Positions 55,036-64,000 of a stretch of DNA of 64,000 nt are shown here, piece after piece. A model generated the notes under the pieces. The model was not told the origin of the DNA and did no database searches. It saw only the letters and a program-made list of their open reading frames with translations. The DNA is from Bostrychus sinensis (taxonomy: Eukaryota > Chordata > Actinopteri > Gobiiformes > Eleotridae), in contig CM036244.1 in assembly GCA_020698575.1 (NCBI GenBank), forward strand, positions 12,996,534 to 13,060,533, given 5' to 3'. A program made the translations under genes and the position numbers. Positions within the stretch are counted from its first letter, which is position 1. Every line of letters starts with the position of its first letter.

Positions 55036-57039
55036 GGTGCAGAAAAAAATGGTTGTAGGTGGATATAATGTCATGGCTAATAGTTGTGTCCATAGTTTGT
55101 GGACCATCCATTCATCTTGTATACATCAATCATAGTACAATTTATTATTTTTGGCTTATCTTCATTTACCATTTACTTTGGCCTCATAGAAAATGTAATA
55201 AAATGGAACAACAGCTCTGCCTTGAATGTGAATCCTTTCTTCCCTTCATATATTCCTCCAACCACACTGCTATTTCCAGCTCAGCCCCATATATAGGCTA
55301 CTACAACATTCAACCCAGGCTGTATACAGTACATCTAAATATTCACCTCCTATTTTGAAATGCAAATTGCCGTCCTGGTCCAGTATAGACATTGTTATGC
55401 ACTTTCCACCTGAAAAGAAAACACATTTGACCAAGGCCATCCATCAGAAAAGGACTCATACATAAACATCGTATACAGCCATGCAGCAGAGCAGCCATTT
55501 TGTTCAACATGTGTTCCCATATGTGTCTGTTATATGTCACTAATGAGGAACAGTAGGAAGTCCCCACTCAGTACGCTGTTTCTGAATCTGGTCAAGGTTA
55601 ATTTGTTTTTCGAAAATGTAGTTTGTACGTAACATGTTGGCACAGCTGTTTGCTTCATGTTATGTGTCTGCGTGCGCTGCCACAGCCAATCAGCGTCACA
55701 ATTAATGTCAAATCATAAATAAAATAGGCGTGGGGATGTTTACCCTCCACTAGGACAAAAACTAATGCGTACAGGAAGTGGTTATACATGAATAAGGAAT
55801 GAGTCCGCGTCAATCAGTCTACAGCAGAGAGCGAGGTTTGGGTTGGAAAATATGTATTTACAATAAACAGCACTGGTTCCCTGACAAATGTCTACATCAT
55901 GTTGAGGGACTTTACAAGAAACCACAAAGGAGATATAATTCATTTTCTGCATCATATAAAAGCGTGTGTCATTAAATTTAAATATTGTGGAAAAGTCAAT
56001 TTATTTCTGTAGCATGAATTAAAATGATTAATCTTTAAACGTACAGTATGTGTTGACTTATTGGACTTTCTACTGAAATAATTACAATTACAATATTTTC
56101 ATTTCTTGTCATGCATCTGTAATTTTAGTTGAAACCCAATCAAATGAGTTTTTCAACCTCTGCTCTGTCTTCTTTTTGTTAATTTTAAGTCTGACTTTAA
56201 TTGTGGCTTCTTTTTGACATAGTTTGACTGAAAAGGGAGGAGGCCCCAGGAAAGACCAATAGGACAGAAACAGTTCCAAAAATCCTCAGGAGGAAGAATC
56301 CTGGGAAACACCCTCTGTCTGATTGTTGCCCACATTTCCAGCATTTTTTCAGATTTTGACAGTGGGCGGAGTACGGCCTGTTACACTTTTACTTTTTATT
56401 CTTCAAGTAGGAGTTTAGGTATAAATTTAACTTAATTTTACTTAACAATAACTGTATTTTATCTATAACGTGCTTTTGGGGTTTTCCTTCTCCACTTCTG
56501 AGCTGCAATTCAACAAAGAAACTTCCAGCTCAAAGCATTCCTCTGCAAAATGGCACCTCTTCAGCCTGAATTATTTTTATTTAAGCCTTTTTAATACAGG
56601 GCTTCAGGCGACAAGGTTTCCCAATTACAAAGATATAGCATTTTAGAGCTGGCCCTCTAATCAAGCAGCCCTCTGTCACCGAAGCGCCTTGAGACGTGTT
56701 AACAAACACTCAAATATGCAGGAAAAAAAAGGCATAGCAGCCGTGAAAGCTACACTTTGCCTAAGGGTCCAATGTGCGAGTGCTTAATAATGAAAATTAT
56801 TTAAAAGCCACTGCTTTACATGTGTAAAAAGCCTTTGATTTCCTCCCAGTGTGAGAGGCTGAGGGATTACTCTATCACAAGGAAACACTTTGAACAATGT
56901 TATTTTATGGCAGTTCAGTTGTAGTCCTCTCTTTCTTAGTCTATCTATGTTTTATTGGGAAATACTGGCAAAGTTCAGCCTATATACAGTAAATGTATTT
57001 GTTGTTGTTGATCTAGGTTTTTGTGTGTACCATACCATT
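55036..57039. other. Long non-coding stretch
   Basis: No gene is recognised. 55680-55726 (CAGCCAATCAGCGTCACAAT) recurs at 58594-58640, so at least this part is a dispersed repeat. 56480-56900 is balanced and non-repetitive, with AATAATGAAAATTATTTAAA near 56786, and is a candidate conserved element. Frames at 55059-55358, 55343-55567 and 56153-56344 lack domains. Confidence 0.4.
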
Positions 57040-58430
57040 GCCAGATAGGGTTAAAGATACTAACACCAGCCACAAGGGGTCAGTCAGTAAAGGTACAAAC
57101 TATTACTTTTAGTGTATTCTTTACCATTATGAAACATAAGGGTTTGTGGGTCAAACAATAAAGCATTTACCCCTGAACTAGCATATAGTTTTACCATGTC
57201 GAGATAAGGTAAAAGATTGTTACTTCAGCCACATGGGGTCTGTACAGTAACAAAGAAGATTCTATATCATTGTGAGATTTAAGGGCAAATAGAGCATTTA
57301 CCCCTGAACTAGGCGATCCCCGGTGTAAATCCTGAGCCATGTCCCATGTCTTTACCAGTGATAGGGCCAAAGATACTAACTCCATCCACTAAGTAAGCAA
57401 ATAAGGCGTAAAAAATGCTTTTAGTTCATTCTTTATTATTGTGACATATAATACATTTGTGGATCAATGGATAAAGCATTTACCCCTGAACTAGAATGTA
57501 ATTTTATCATGTCGAGATAAGGCCAGAGATGGTCACTTCAGCTGCATGGGGTCTGTACAGTAACAAAGACAATTCTATATCATTGTGAGATTTAAGGACA
57601 AATAGAGCATTTACCCCTGAACTAGAAGATCCCTGCTGTAAATCCTGAGCTATACCCTATGTCTTTACCAGTGCGAGATAGGGTCAAAGATACTAACCCC
57701 ATATACTAAGTAAGTAAGGGGTAAAAAATGCTTTTAGTGCATTCTTTACTATTGTGAGATATAATACTTTTGTGGATCAATGAATAAAGCATTTACCCCT
57801 GAACTATTTACTCAAATCCTAGAAAGGAAATTATATTTTAACCATTTCGAGATAGGGCCAAATGTACTTTACTTACTTTTTCATTACCACTTTGAGATGT
57901 AAGTCTTTTGTGGGTCAGTGGATAAAGCATTTACCCCTGAACTAGAAGACCCTTGGTTTGAGTCCTGGTCTGGGTAATATATCTTTACCATTGCTAGATA
58001 GGAACATGCCTTGGTGGAGGTCTGAGCTCTCCGAGCGCTTCTAGTTTTAGTGTTAGCAAGTTATAGCTTTTTTATTATGTTTTACACAGAGGAATGTGTA
58101 GCAAAAAGTCATATTTAGTTTCATTTGTTTTCCTTCACTAAGGTTTGTTGATCTGTTAGTGAGACGTGATGGTTACATGTTGACATTTTCTAGATTTTTT
58201 TCCTATATAGTTATGAGACAGGGCCAAAAGTACAAACTCCAACCACAAGAGGTCAGTAAAGAAACACAAAGTTACTTTTAGTGGATTCTTTACCACTGTG
58301 AGACATAATAAGGTTTCTCAGTCAGAGGACAGAGCCTGAACACCTGAACTAGAAGATCCCCAGTACGACTCCTGGTCTTGGCACTATATCTTTCCCATTG
58401 CGAGATAGTGCCAATGCCTCAAAGCTTTTT
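57040..58430 (+). repeat. Satellite-like array with 313-bp two-part period and tRNA-like motif
   Basis: GCATTTACCCCTGAACTA occurs at 57163, 57294, 57476, 57607, 57789 and 57928. Spacings are 131, 182, 131, 182 and 139, so three pairs are exactly 313 bp apart. The full monomer is about 182 bp; the 131-bp form lacks an internal part. Other shared words are CGAGATA-GG, TACTAACTCCA and TTTAGTGCATTCTTTAC. At 57911-57965 a tRNA-like segment reads TGGGTCAGTGG (A-box-like) and GGTTTGAGTCC (B-box-like), about 45 bp apart. The array is broken at 57995-58200 by another sequence, including TTGGTGGAGGTCTGAGCTCT. A degraded unit follows at 58200-58430. Confidence 0.85.
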
Positions 58431-59531
58431 GTAAGTTCAGTTTTAGCTTACTCTGTCTTTTACTAGGTACTAGGCAGAGGGTGCAGTCAATTTGTCCACA
58501 TATTTCTTGTTTATTTTGCATTTACAAGTCCTTCTGGTTCTGTTCGGGGTTAATTGCAATGCGCGACTCGTTTGGGAGTTGGAGAGCGGCTGTCACAGTG
58601 AATCAGCGTCACAATTAACGTCAAATTGTGGGTAAAATTGACAAGCACGTATATGTCTCTTTTAAATTAGGACTACACAAGCAGACAAATGGGCTGTTAT
58701 GGATGGAGTCTGCCTGCAGCCATTATTAACATTATTAAGGCCAAACTTGGAGTGGAATAAACAGCCAAAATCTTCTTTTTTAATTTTCCCCATTGGGTGC
58801 TCGAGTCGAGAAATAAACAAACACAGCTAAATACTTTTCGGAGCCACATTTTGCCACCTAACAAGCAGCTGCCCCCTGGTGTCCCAACAGGTCACTCTGG
58901 TTAAACATTTCCCAAAGCCATTTAAAAACACTTAGCGCAAAAAAGTCTCCCAACCACTTGTTTTATGACAGTTTTTCCTCTCTTTCTCCTCCATTGACCG
59001 GCCGCTGTCCATTTAGCAAAGCCTATTAGCGGTCGTTGTCTTCGGAGAGCAATGGCCAGTCAGACCAGCACGGCCTAATCAGGGAGAGGGGGATTCATCT
59101 CCGTCTGTAGGGAAACAAGCTGTTTGTGCCTTTTCCTTTCTCTGTTCAAAAGGCAAGAAGCGTTCGGCCAAAGAGCTCCACTGAGAGAGATACAGCAGCC
59201 AGATACAAGGCAGATATACAATTATAGAGGTATAACTTCTACAGTTCACAAAATATTACTCAGATTAAATGAAGAGATTGTTTTCTTGCACTTTCGGAAA
59301 AAAACATTTAATCACCTCACACTGCGGTGGGCCGGGACTGTCTGGGTACTCTGGCTTCTTTTCACCGTCCCAGGCCACTGTTTAGGTCAGACAACTGCAG
59401 CTTTTAGCCCTGCTCTTGCGGCTCCAGGGGCATCTGGGTTGGGAATAAGTAGATGACTAAAACAATCTGTATCTGCTTCATCTTCCTAATTTAAAATCAA
59501 ACTTTCTCCCTGTTTTCTGGTATATGCTAAC
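58431..59531. other. Non-coding, candidate conserved blocks
   Basis: 58594-58640 repeats 55680-55726. 58650-58830 and 58960-59120 are balanced, non-repetitive and possibly conserved. The 110-codon frame at 59124-59456 has no recognisable domain. Confidence 0.4.
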
Positions 59532-59894
59532 CTGCAAATTTTCAATATCTACATTAAATAAAATTACTTGAATTCAGATTATCAATCTTGATTTGAGCAA
59601 TTTTCACTAGATTAGATTTATTATTCATTAGGTAACTCATTAGATTATTTGCCTTGTTTCAAAGTATTTTTCCCTGTTTCAAGCTATTTTTACTTATTTC
59701 ACGCAAAATTATCTGTCCATTGGGTAAGATAATTTTGCATGAAACAAGTAAAAAATAGCTTGAAACGGACAAATAATCTTGTAATAAGTTACCTAATAAT
59801 TAAATAAATCTAACCTAGTTATTTTTGCTTAAATCAAGATTAATAATCTAAATTCAAGTAATTTTATCTAATGTAGATATTCATTTTTTGCAGT
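59532..59894. mobile_element. Foldback MITE, nearly perfect palindrome
   Basis: Left arm 59540-59718 and right arm 59728-59880 are inverted copies. For instance, AAATAAAATTACTTGAATTC pairs with GAATTCAAGTAATTTTATCT-like sequence, and CAAGCTATTTTTACTTATTT pairs with its complement. A loop of about 10 bp (GTCCATTGGG) separates them. Ends CTGCAAA and TTTGCAG. This is the build of Angel-like fish MITEs. No coding. Confidence 0.85.
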
Positions 59895-60199
59895 GTATGG
59901 ACTGTGAAACTGTTATAATAAACTGTTTTAGCCTCAGTTGTCACACAGACTGATTAGAAATGCCACACATACGCAGCAAGAAATAGTTGCATGATATAAC
60001 TTGAGTTCTCTGAGTGAGATAATCAGTGCAGTATTTAACACAGTTCTTTGTTAGTTTCCACACATATGTTCACACTGTTTCAGTTAAAGACTAAGCAACT
60101 TTTGTGCAATAAAATTGGTGGCAGCTTTTTACAGCTTAAACTTTTGTATTTTGGGGAGCAACTGGCTCTTTGTATCCAGTAGGTTGCACATCACTGGTC
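59895..60199. other. Non-coding spacer
   Basis: No gene or repeat beyond the adjacent elements. Confidence 0.5.
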
Positions 60200-60300
60200 T
60201 TGGTTGTACACCTGCCTAAGGCCCATAGTTGCTGGGATAGGCTGCAGTCACCTGCTACCTCTAATAGGAATAAACACTCTAGTGAGAGAATAAAAAACTA
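60200..60300 (+). repeat. SINE/L2 tail
   Basis: CACCTGCCTAAGGCCCATAG, TTGCTGGGATAGGCTGCAGT and CTACCTCTAATAGGAATAAA. Confidence 0.75.
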
Positions 60301-60417
60301 TAACCAGAATCACTCAGAAGGTAGACATCCAGATCGGCCCAAACCTCTCATCTCCTTGGTGTATCTTGGCAAAAAATCAGCCTTGCAAGAATGGGAACTT
60401 CAACCCTGAAGTCTGAG

Positions 60418-61160
60418 GTCTTGCAAGAAAGCGACGTGTCCCAGTTAGCGCAACAAGCTAGTGATGGCTTTCATTTTTAGATGCTGGTTATGGCCAGGGC
60501 CGTACACAGAATCTTAGAAATACTGAGGTCCATGGTAGGTTGAGGCCGAGTTAGTACTGGGTTAATCCTGCTGTAGACTTAGTTTATTATTTAAACCTTG
60601 CTTAGATGTGGTTTAGAACTGGTTTAGCCTTGGTTTGGACCTTGTTTAGACCTGGTCTAGTCCTGGTTTAGGTATGATCTAGTACTGATTTAGACCTGGT
60701 TTAGACCTGGTTTACTCCCAGTCCTGGTTAAGTCCTGCTTTAGTCCTGATTTATACCTAGTGTAGTCCTGATTTAGAGCTAGTTTAGGCCTGGTTTAGTG
60801 CTGATCCTGGTTAAGTCCTGGTTTAGAAGTGGTTTATTCCTAGTTTAGTCTTGTTTTTGTCCTGATTTAGTCCTTGTTTAGTCCCATTTAGACCCGGTGT
60901 GTCCTTGTGGCATCGTGGGTTTTACACTTTTAAAACTCAGTACAATGACTTTTCCATGATTTGTTTAAATATTGTAGCTTCTGGTTACAGTAGATGTAGG
61001 CCAACAGCAAACATATGAGAAAAACACTGAGGTCTGCACCTGTGTGACCTCTATGGTGCGTCCGGCAGGAGCACCAAAAAGGTAGAGGAAACCTTTGAGT
61101 GTCAAACCGAGCAGGGGTCACACAAGGCTCATGAGTTTTTGCCTTGTGCCTTGTGCTTTA
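60418..61160 (-). mobile_element. hAT-derived remnant holding a minisatellite
   Basis: Read in reverse, 61160-60930 (AAAAACTCATGAG, TGCTCGGTTTGACACTC) and 60500-60418 (CATCACTAGCTTGTTG, GACACGTCGCTTTCTTGC) match the two ends of 27169-27375. The piece between, 60540-60910, is replaced or expanded by tandem GTCCTGGTTTA units. Confidence 0.6.
60540..60910. repeat. GTCCTGGTTTA minisatellite, expanded
   Basis: About thirty irregular 10-12 bp units: GTCCTGGTTTA, GACCTGGTTTA, GTCCTGATTTA. Largest of the four loci carrying this motif in the window. Confidence 0.9.
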
Positions 61161-61642
61161 CTCCAGGGTTTTTTCTGGTCATGGAGGAAAACAATAAAAT
61201 CCAGTCTTGTTCTAGACTGCACCACATGTTCAAAAATGTAATTCAGTGTTATTTATATACCTTATCTTTCAAATGGTGAATGGCCATAGTAACCTGTGCT
61301 AAACTGCCCCGGAGCGGGTGATGTACCAGCAGCAGAAATAACACATAAAAGCAACACCTTCTGAACAATGGAGTCTCTTGAGAAAGCACCCTAACACTAA
61401 ACAAGACAGTGAGAAAACAGTGGAGATATAAATGTTGTAAATATCTCTCACAATAGAGGCAAGGTTTGGTGTTAGAAAGCTATTTGTTGGTTCAAACGTT
61501 GGTCCTTTTCCACAAGTGTACAACTGGACAAAAGGGTTGGACAAAAATCTTCAGCAAATAGAGGAGGAGGTAGTTTTGGTCCCCAGTGTATAATGGCGAA
61601 ATCTCATTTATTTATCTTATTCTGCTTGTACCTCGCCTAATC
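61161..61642. other. Non-coding, nothing recognised
   Basis: No gene. The reverse-strand frame at 61299-61544 shows no domain. Confidence 0.5.
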
Positions 61643-61935
61643 CAAACTAATCCACGTTATTTGTATAGCACATTTTATAAACAGTAAATTTGGATGAGGT
61701 CCATGATGTACTGTGGGGCCAGTCCATTCAAAGCTTTAAAAACAAACAATAAAATCTTAAAATCATTTCTAAAACAAACAGGAAGCCAGTGCAGCGAGGT
61801 GAGGAGGCAGGTGATGTCAACATATTTTTTGCTTCCTGTTAAAAGCCAAGCAGCAGCGTTTTGGACTAACTGTAAGCATGCAAGGGACGACTGGTTAATA
61901 CTGGTGTAAAGAGCATTACAAAAAGTCCTAAAAGT
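61643..61935 (-). repeat. Dispersed fish repeat, L2-like end
   Basis: ACGTTATTTGTATAGCACAT, GGGGCCAGTCCATTCAAAGC, AGGAAGCCAGTGCAGCGAGG and GCAGCAGCGTTTTGGACTAA. Same family as 18292-18960. The plus-strand frame at 61694-61909 is repeat-derived. Confidence 0.6.
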
Positions 61936-62427
61936 GGGAGAAGTTGTACAATTTGGTGGGACAAGATGGGACTTGAAAAATGTATATACAATTTGATATA
62001 CAAATCTAACTGTATCAACTTACTGAGATACAAGTTGGTACAGTTTTTAGAACCTATAAAACATGTGTTGTGTATTTTTGGGATGAAAAAAATATTAGTT
62101 TATATTTAGTGTCTGAAAGTCTGCTCCCACTCACTTCTTCTGTGTTTGCGAGTCTGCCCCCTGAGTGTGTGTCCCGACAGCTTATATAGGATACAGGAGT
62201 ACCTGAGTTTACATATAGACTGGTCAAGGATGGACTAAGATCAGCTGGTTAGGGTTCATCTTTCATGACAAGGAGACAGTGGACACATGTCAACCAACAT
62301 CTCATGACCCAAATATGGAGAAGGTCAAAACAACAGGTCACAGCTGTTACATACGAGTCAAGAAAGCTGGAGACATTCAAAACTTCATGATATCAAAGAC
62401 AACACAATATCTAAGTCCTGTTGTTTT
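61936..62427. other. Non-coding, nothing recognised
   Basis: No gene. The frame at 62279-62548 enters the next element and lacks a domain. Confidence 0.5.
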
Positions 62428-63076
62428 CAGGGTTCCCGCAGGTATCAGCAAGTCTAATTTAATGCATTTTAATGCCATTTTTTTATTTTTTAATGCCACA
62501 AACATACAATTGCAGCAGCTTAAATTGTCAAAATGTAAGTATTGTTAAATACAGTTCATAGCACCAATAATGTTGAAAGACAAACATCTAAAGTTTGGGT
62601 AATTTGGTCCTGCTGGAAGCTCTTTCCACTGCTTACACACTAGTGTAGCCTACAAAAATGTAAATTATTATTTAGTGTTTCGCATTAATTGAGAAGACTA
62701 TGGTGGCATTAATTTTCTCCCCCATTGTCTAAAAACAAGCTGGACAATAAGCTGGTAGGCTATATAAGGTGGTATTTTTTGCTTTGCTTCTTATATTATC
62801 ATAAAAATAATTAAAAAATAATAACTATACTAAAAAAGACTGCTTGAAGATTAAATAAAGACTTTAACTGATACTTTTTACTAAAAGTTTAATAAAACTA
62901 TTTTATTACAGCTCACCAGTGCCTACACATTTATATTTACAAATAAAACAATTTATGTACATTTTTAATGCCTGTTGGAATCAAATTGAATGCTTTTTAA
63001 TACCATTTAAGGCCTTCATTTTCTCAAAATCAATTTAATGACTTTTAATGCTTTTTAATGTCCTGCAGGAACCCTG
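62428..63076. mobile_element. CAGGGTTCC-ended hAT-like element, 649 bp
   Basis: It starts CAGGGTTCCCGCAGGTATC and ends GTCCTGCAGGAACCCTG, inverted with few mismatches over the first 15 bp. Inside both ends are repeated TTTTAATGC words in opposite senses. No clear 8-bp duplication is left. It is non-coding and related to abundant fish hAT-type MITEs. Confidence 0.7.
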
Positions 63077-63537
63077 ATTTTATACTATTTTGTGATCATC
63101 AGGGGTGGACTGATAATCTGGCATACCAGGCAAAATCCCGGTGGTCCACCTTTTTAATTTTTTTATTTTTTATTTTTATTTACTTATTTTAAGTTAGGGC
63201 ACACTCACACTAGGGCCATTTCAGTGAAGGCACCGCAGACGATGAGAGAGGCTTCAAAACTACTGCTGCTGTCGGTTCTCTTCTTCAGAAAGGTGAGCGC
63301 AAGTCAGTGGTGTTGTTACGAGTGTTGATAATGGAGTTCATTCACTTTTTACTGAGAGAAGAGCAGTTGCGTACATGACAGAGCTCGTAGTCTGTGTGTG
63401 TGCATGCATGAGCAACCGTGCCAAAGTCCTGAAGCGTACCGCGCCCGGGCGCTGCGGACATTCACATTTGGCAACCGTGCCGTGATTTAGGGGCGTTCCG
63501 GACTCCCGCCAGTTTCCATAGTGTTGAGCGTGGAAAA

Positions 63538-63675
63538 ATGGAGAAATCAAAGTGGAAAAGGGGTGCGGAGAGGTTGCGAGAAAAGAAATTAAAGAATCTC
63601 ACAGCAGATGCTGCAAAATGTGCCAAAATCTCAACGTCAAATTCATTAAACAAAATAAAAATAAAAAAGTTTTAA
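63538..63675 (+). pseudogene. hAT transposase N-terminal fragment
   Basis: ATG at 63538 opens a 45-codon frame with KRGAERLREKKLKNLTADAA and KCAKISTS, then a lysine-rich end and a TAA stop at 63673. The lysine/arginine-rich start followed by an AAKC-K block resembles the N-terminus of ZBED/ZMYM-type hAT transposases. The downstream catalytic region is absent or shifted out of frame in the remaining 325 bp. It lies 438 bp inside the hAT terminus at 63100, as a 5' exon should. Confidence 0.5.
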
Positions 63676-64000
63676 AAATTCAGCCCATGAGGAGAGCCAA
63701 GCATCAAGTGAATGAGCCAAGAAATCTGATAATCCCCTCCCACTGTTTTCACGAGTCTCTGGAGAACGTGATGCTTTGACAAATGGCAGAATTAAAAGTT
63801 AAATATGTCCAAATGCAGAATAATGGTGAAGCTGACAAGCCAGTTCGTCTTGGTTTTAATTACACAGCGCTCAATTAGTTTTCATTACTGGTGTTATTTG
63901 TGCTGTAATTTGGTTAAATGAGTCTGAACCCGGAGATGGGAACCTTCTTTAGGTAATTGTCCAGAACAGAGGCAACACTTTCAGATTTGAGCGAAAAACA
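63676..64000. other. Non-coding tail of the window
   Basis: Balanced, non-repetitive sequence, for example TACACAGCGCTCAATTAG near 63862. The frame at 63552-63779 is out of register with the hAT frame and shows no domain. Confidence 0.4.

Larger units (their letters stand above)
63100..64000 (+). mobile_element. 5' part of a hAT element, runs past window end
   Basis: Its left end is CAGGGGTGGACTGATAATCT at 63100, a hAT-type terminus. An AT-rich stretch (63150-63200), a GC-richer leader (63240-63530) and the start of a coding frame at 63538 follow. No right end is found before 64000, and homology to the element after about 63680 is uncertain. It may be truncated there. Confidence 0.5.

Noticed and set aside
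57163..57950. CRISPR-like array
   Set aside because: The repeated 18-bp word is spaced 131-182 bp apart and the intervening DNA is also repeated, in a vertebrate genome.
57911..57965. Genuine tRNA gene
   Set aside because: A-box and B-box-like words are present but no full cloverleaf or acceptor stem can be drawn, and the segment is part of a tandem repeat.
59124..59456. 110-codon frame as a possible gene
   Set aside because: No recognisable domain, and this length is expected by chance in 64 kb.

Overview
This is vertebrate nuclear DNA, almost certainly from a teleost fish. The signs are fish-type SINE/L2 tails (a recurring 'CCTAAGGCCCATAGT' block), L2, Rex/RTE-like and Penelope-like retroelement remains, Tc1, hAT and PIF-Harbinger DNA transposons, and many AT-rich microsatellites. 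Dispersed GTCCTGGTTTA minisatellites and the repeat mix suggest a percomorph, perhaps a goby, but the species cannot be fixed from sequence alone.

I see no host protein-coding exon, rRNA, functional tRNA, snoRNA or CRISPR array anywhere in the 64 kb. The open reading frames are short. Those with recognisable content belong to decayed transposable elements; the rest look like chance frames or translated microsatellites. The window reads as an intergenic gene desert or a very long intron.

Layout. 0-9 kb: LINE 3' ends, a Jockey-type reverse-transcriptase tail, a TTTAA-flanked MITE, an L2 tail and a hAT MITE with an exact 8-bp target duplication. 9-20 kb: mixed-base unique sequence, an L2 C-terminus, a Tc1 relic, a second TTTAA-family element and tRNA-related SINE tails. 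20-25 kb: nested insertions, namely a Tc1 transposase relic split by an 830-bp PIF-Harbinger-like element, a LINE 3' tail split by a hAT MITE, and another hAT MITE. 25-35 kb: an AAGTAAAAGTAC-type repeat array, hAT debris, a possible LTR fragment, a 62-bp minisatellite, a Penelope-like GIY-YIG tail and an L2 palm-domain relic. 35-46 kb: SINE tails, two copies of a TA-flanked MITE, a 34-base poly-C run, a compound CTA/CTG repeat and an inverted SINE pair. 46-57 kb: a third well-delimited TTTAA element, a palindromic AAT/ATT repeat, a Tc1 copy with an inverted 3' part and a 650-bp TIR element. 57-64 kb: a satellite-like array with a 313-bp two-part period and a tRNA-like motif, a foldback MITE, a minisatellite inside hAT debris, a CAGGGTT-ended hAT-like element, and the 5' end of a hAT element with the start of its transposase.

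Between these lie 0.3-2 kb stretches without recognised repeats. Some have mixed base composition and homeodomain- or POU-like motifs, so they could be conserved non-coding elements; that is only a hypothesis here. I found no clear new multi-gene biological system. The most unusual structures are the 313-bp tRNA-like satellite, the nested Tc1/PIF locus and the rearranged Tc1 copy.
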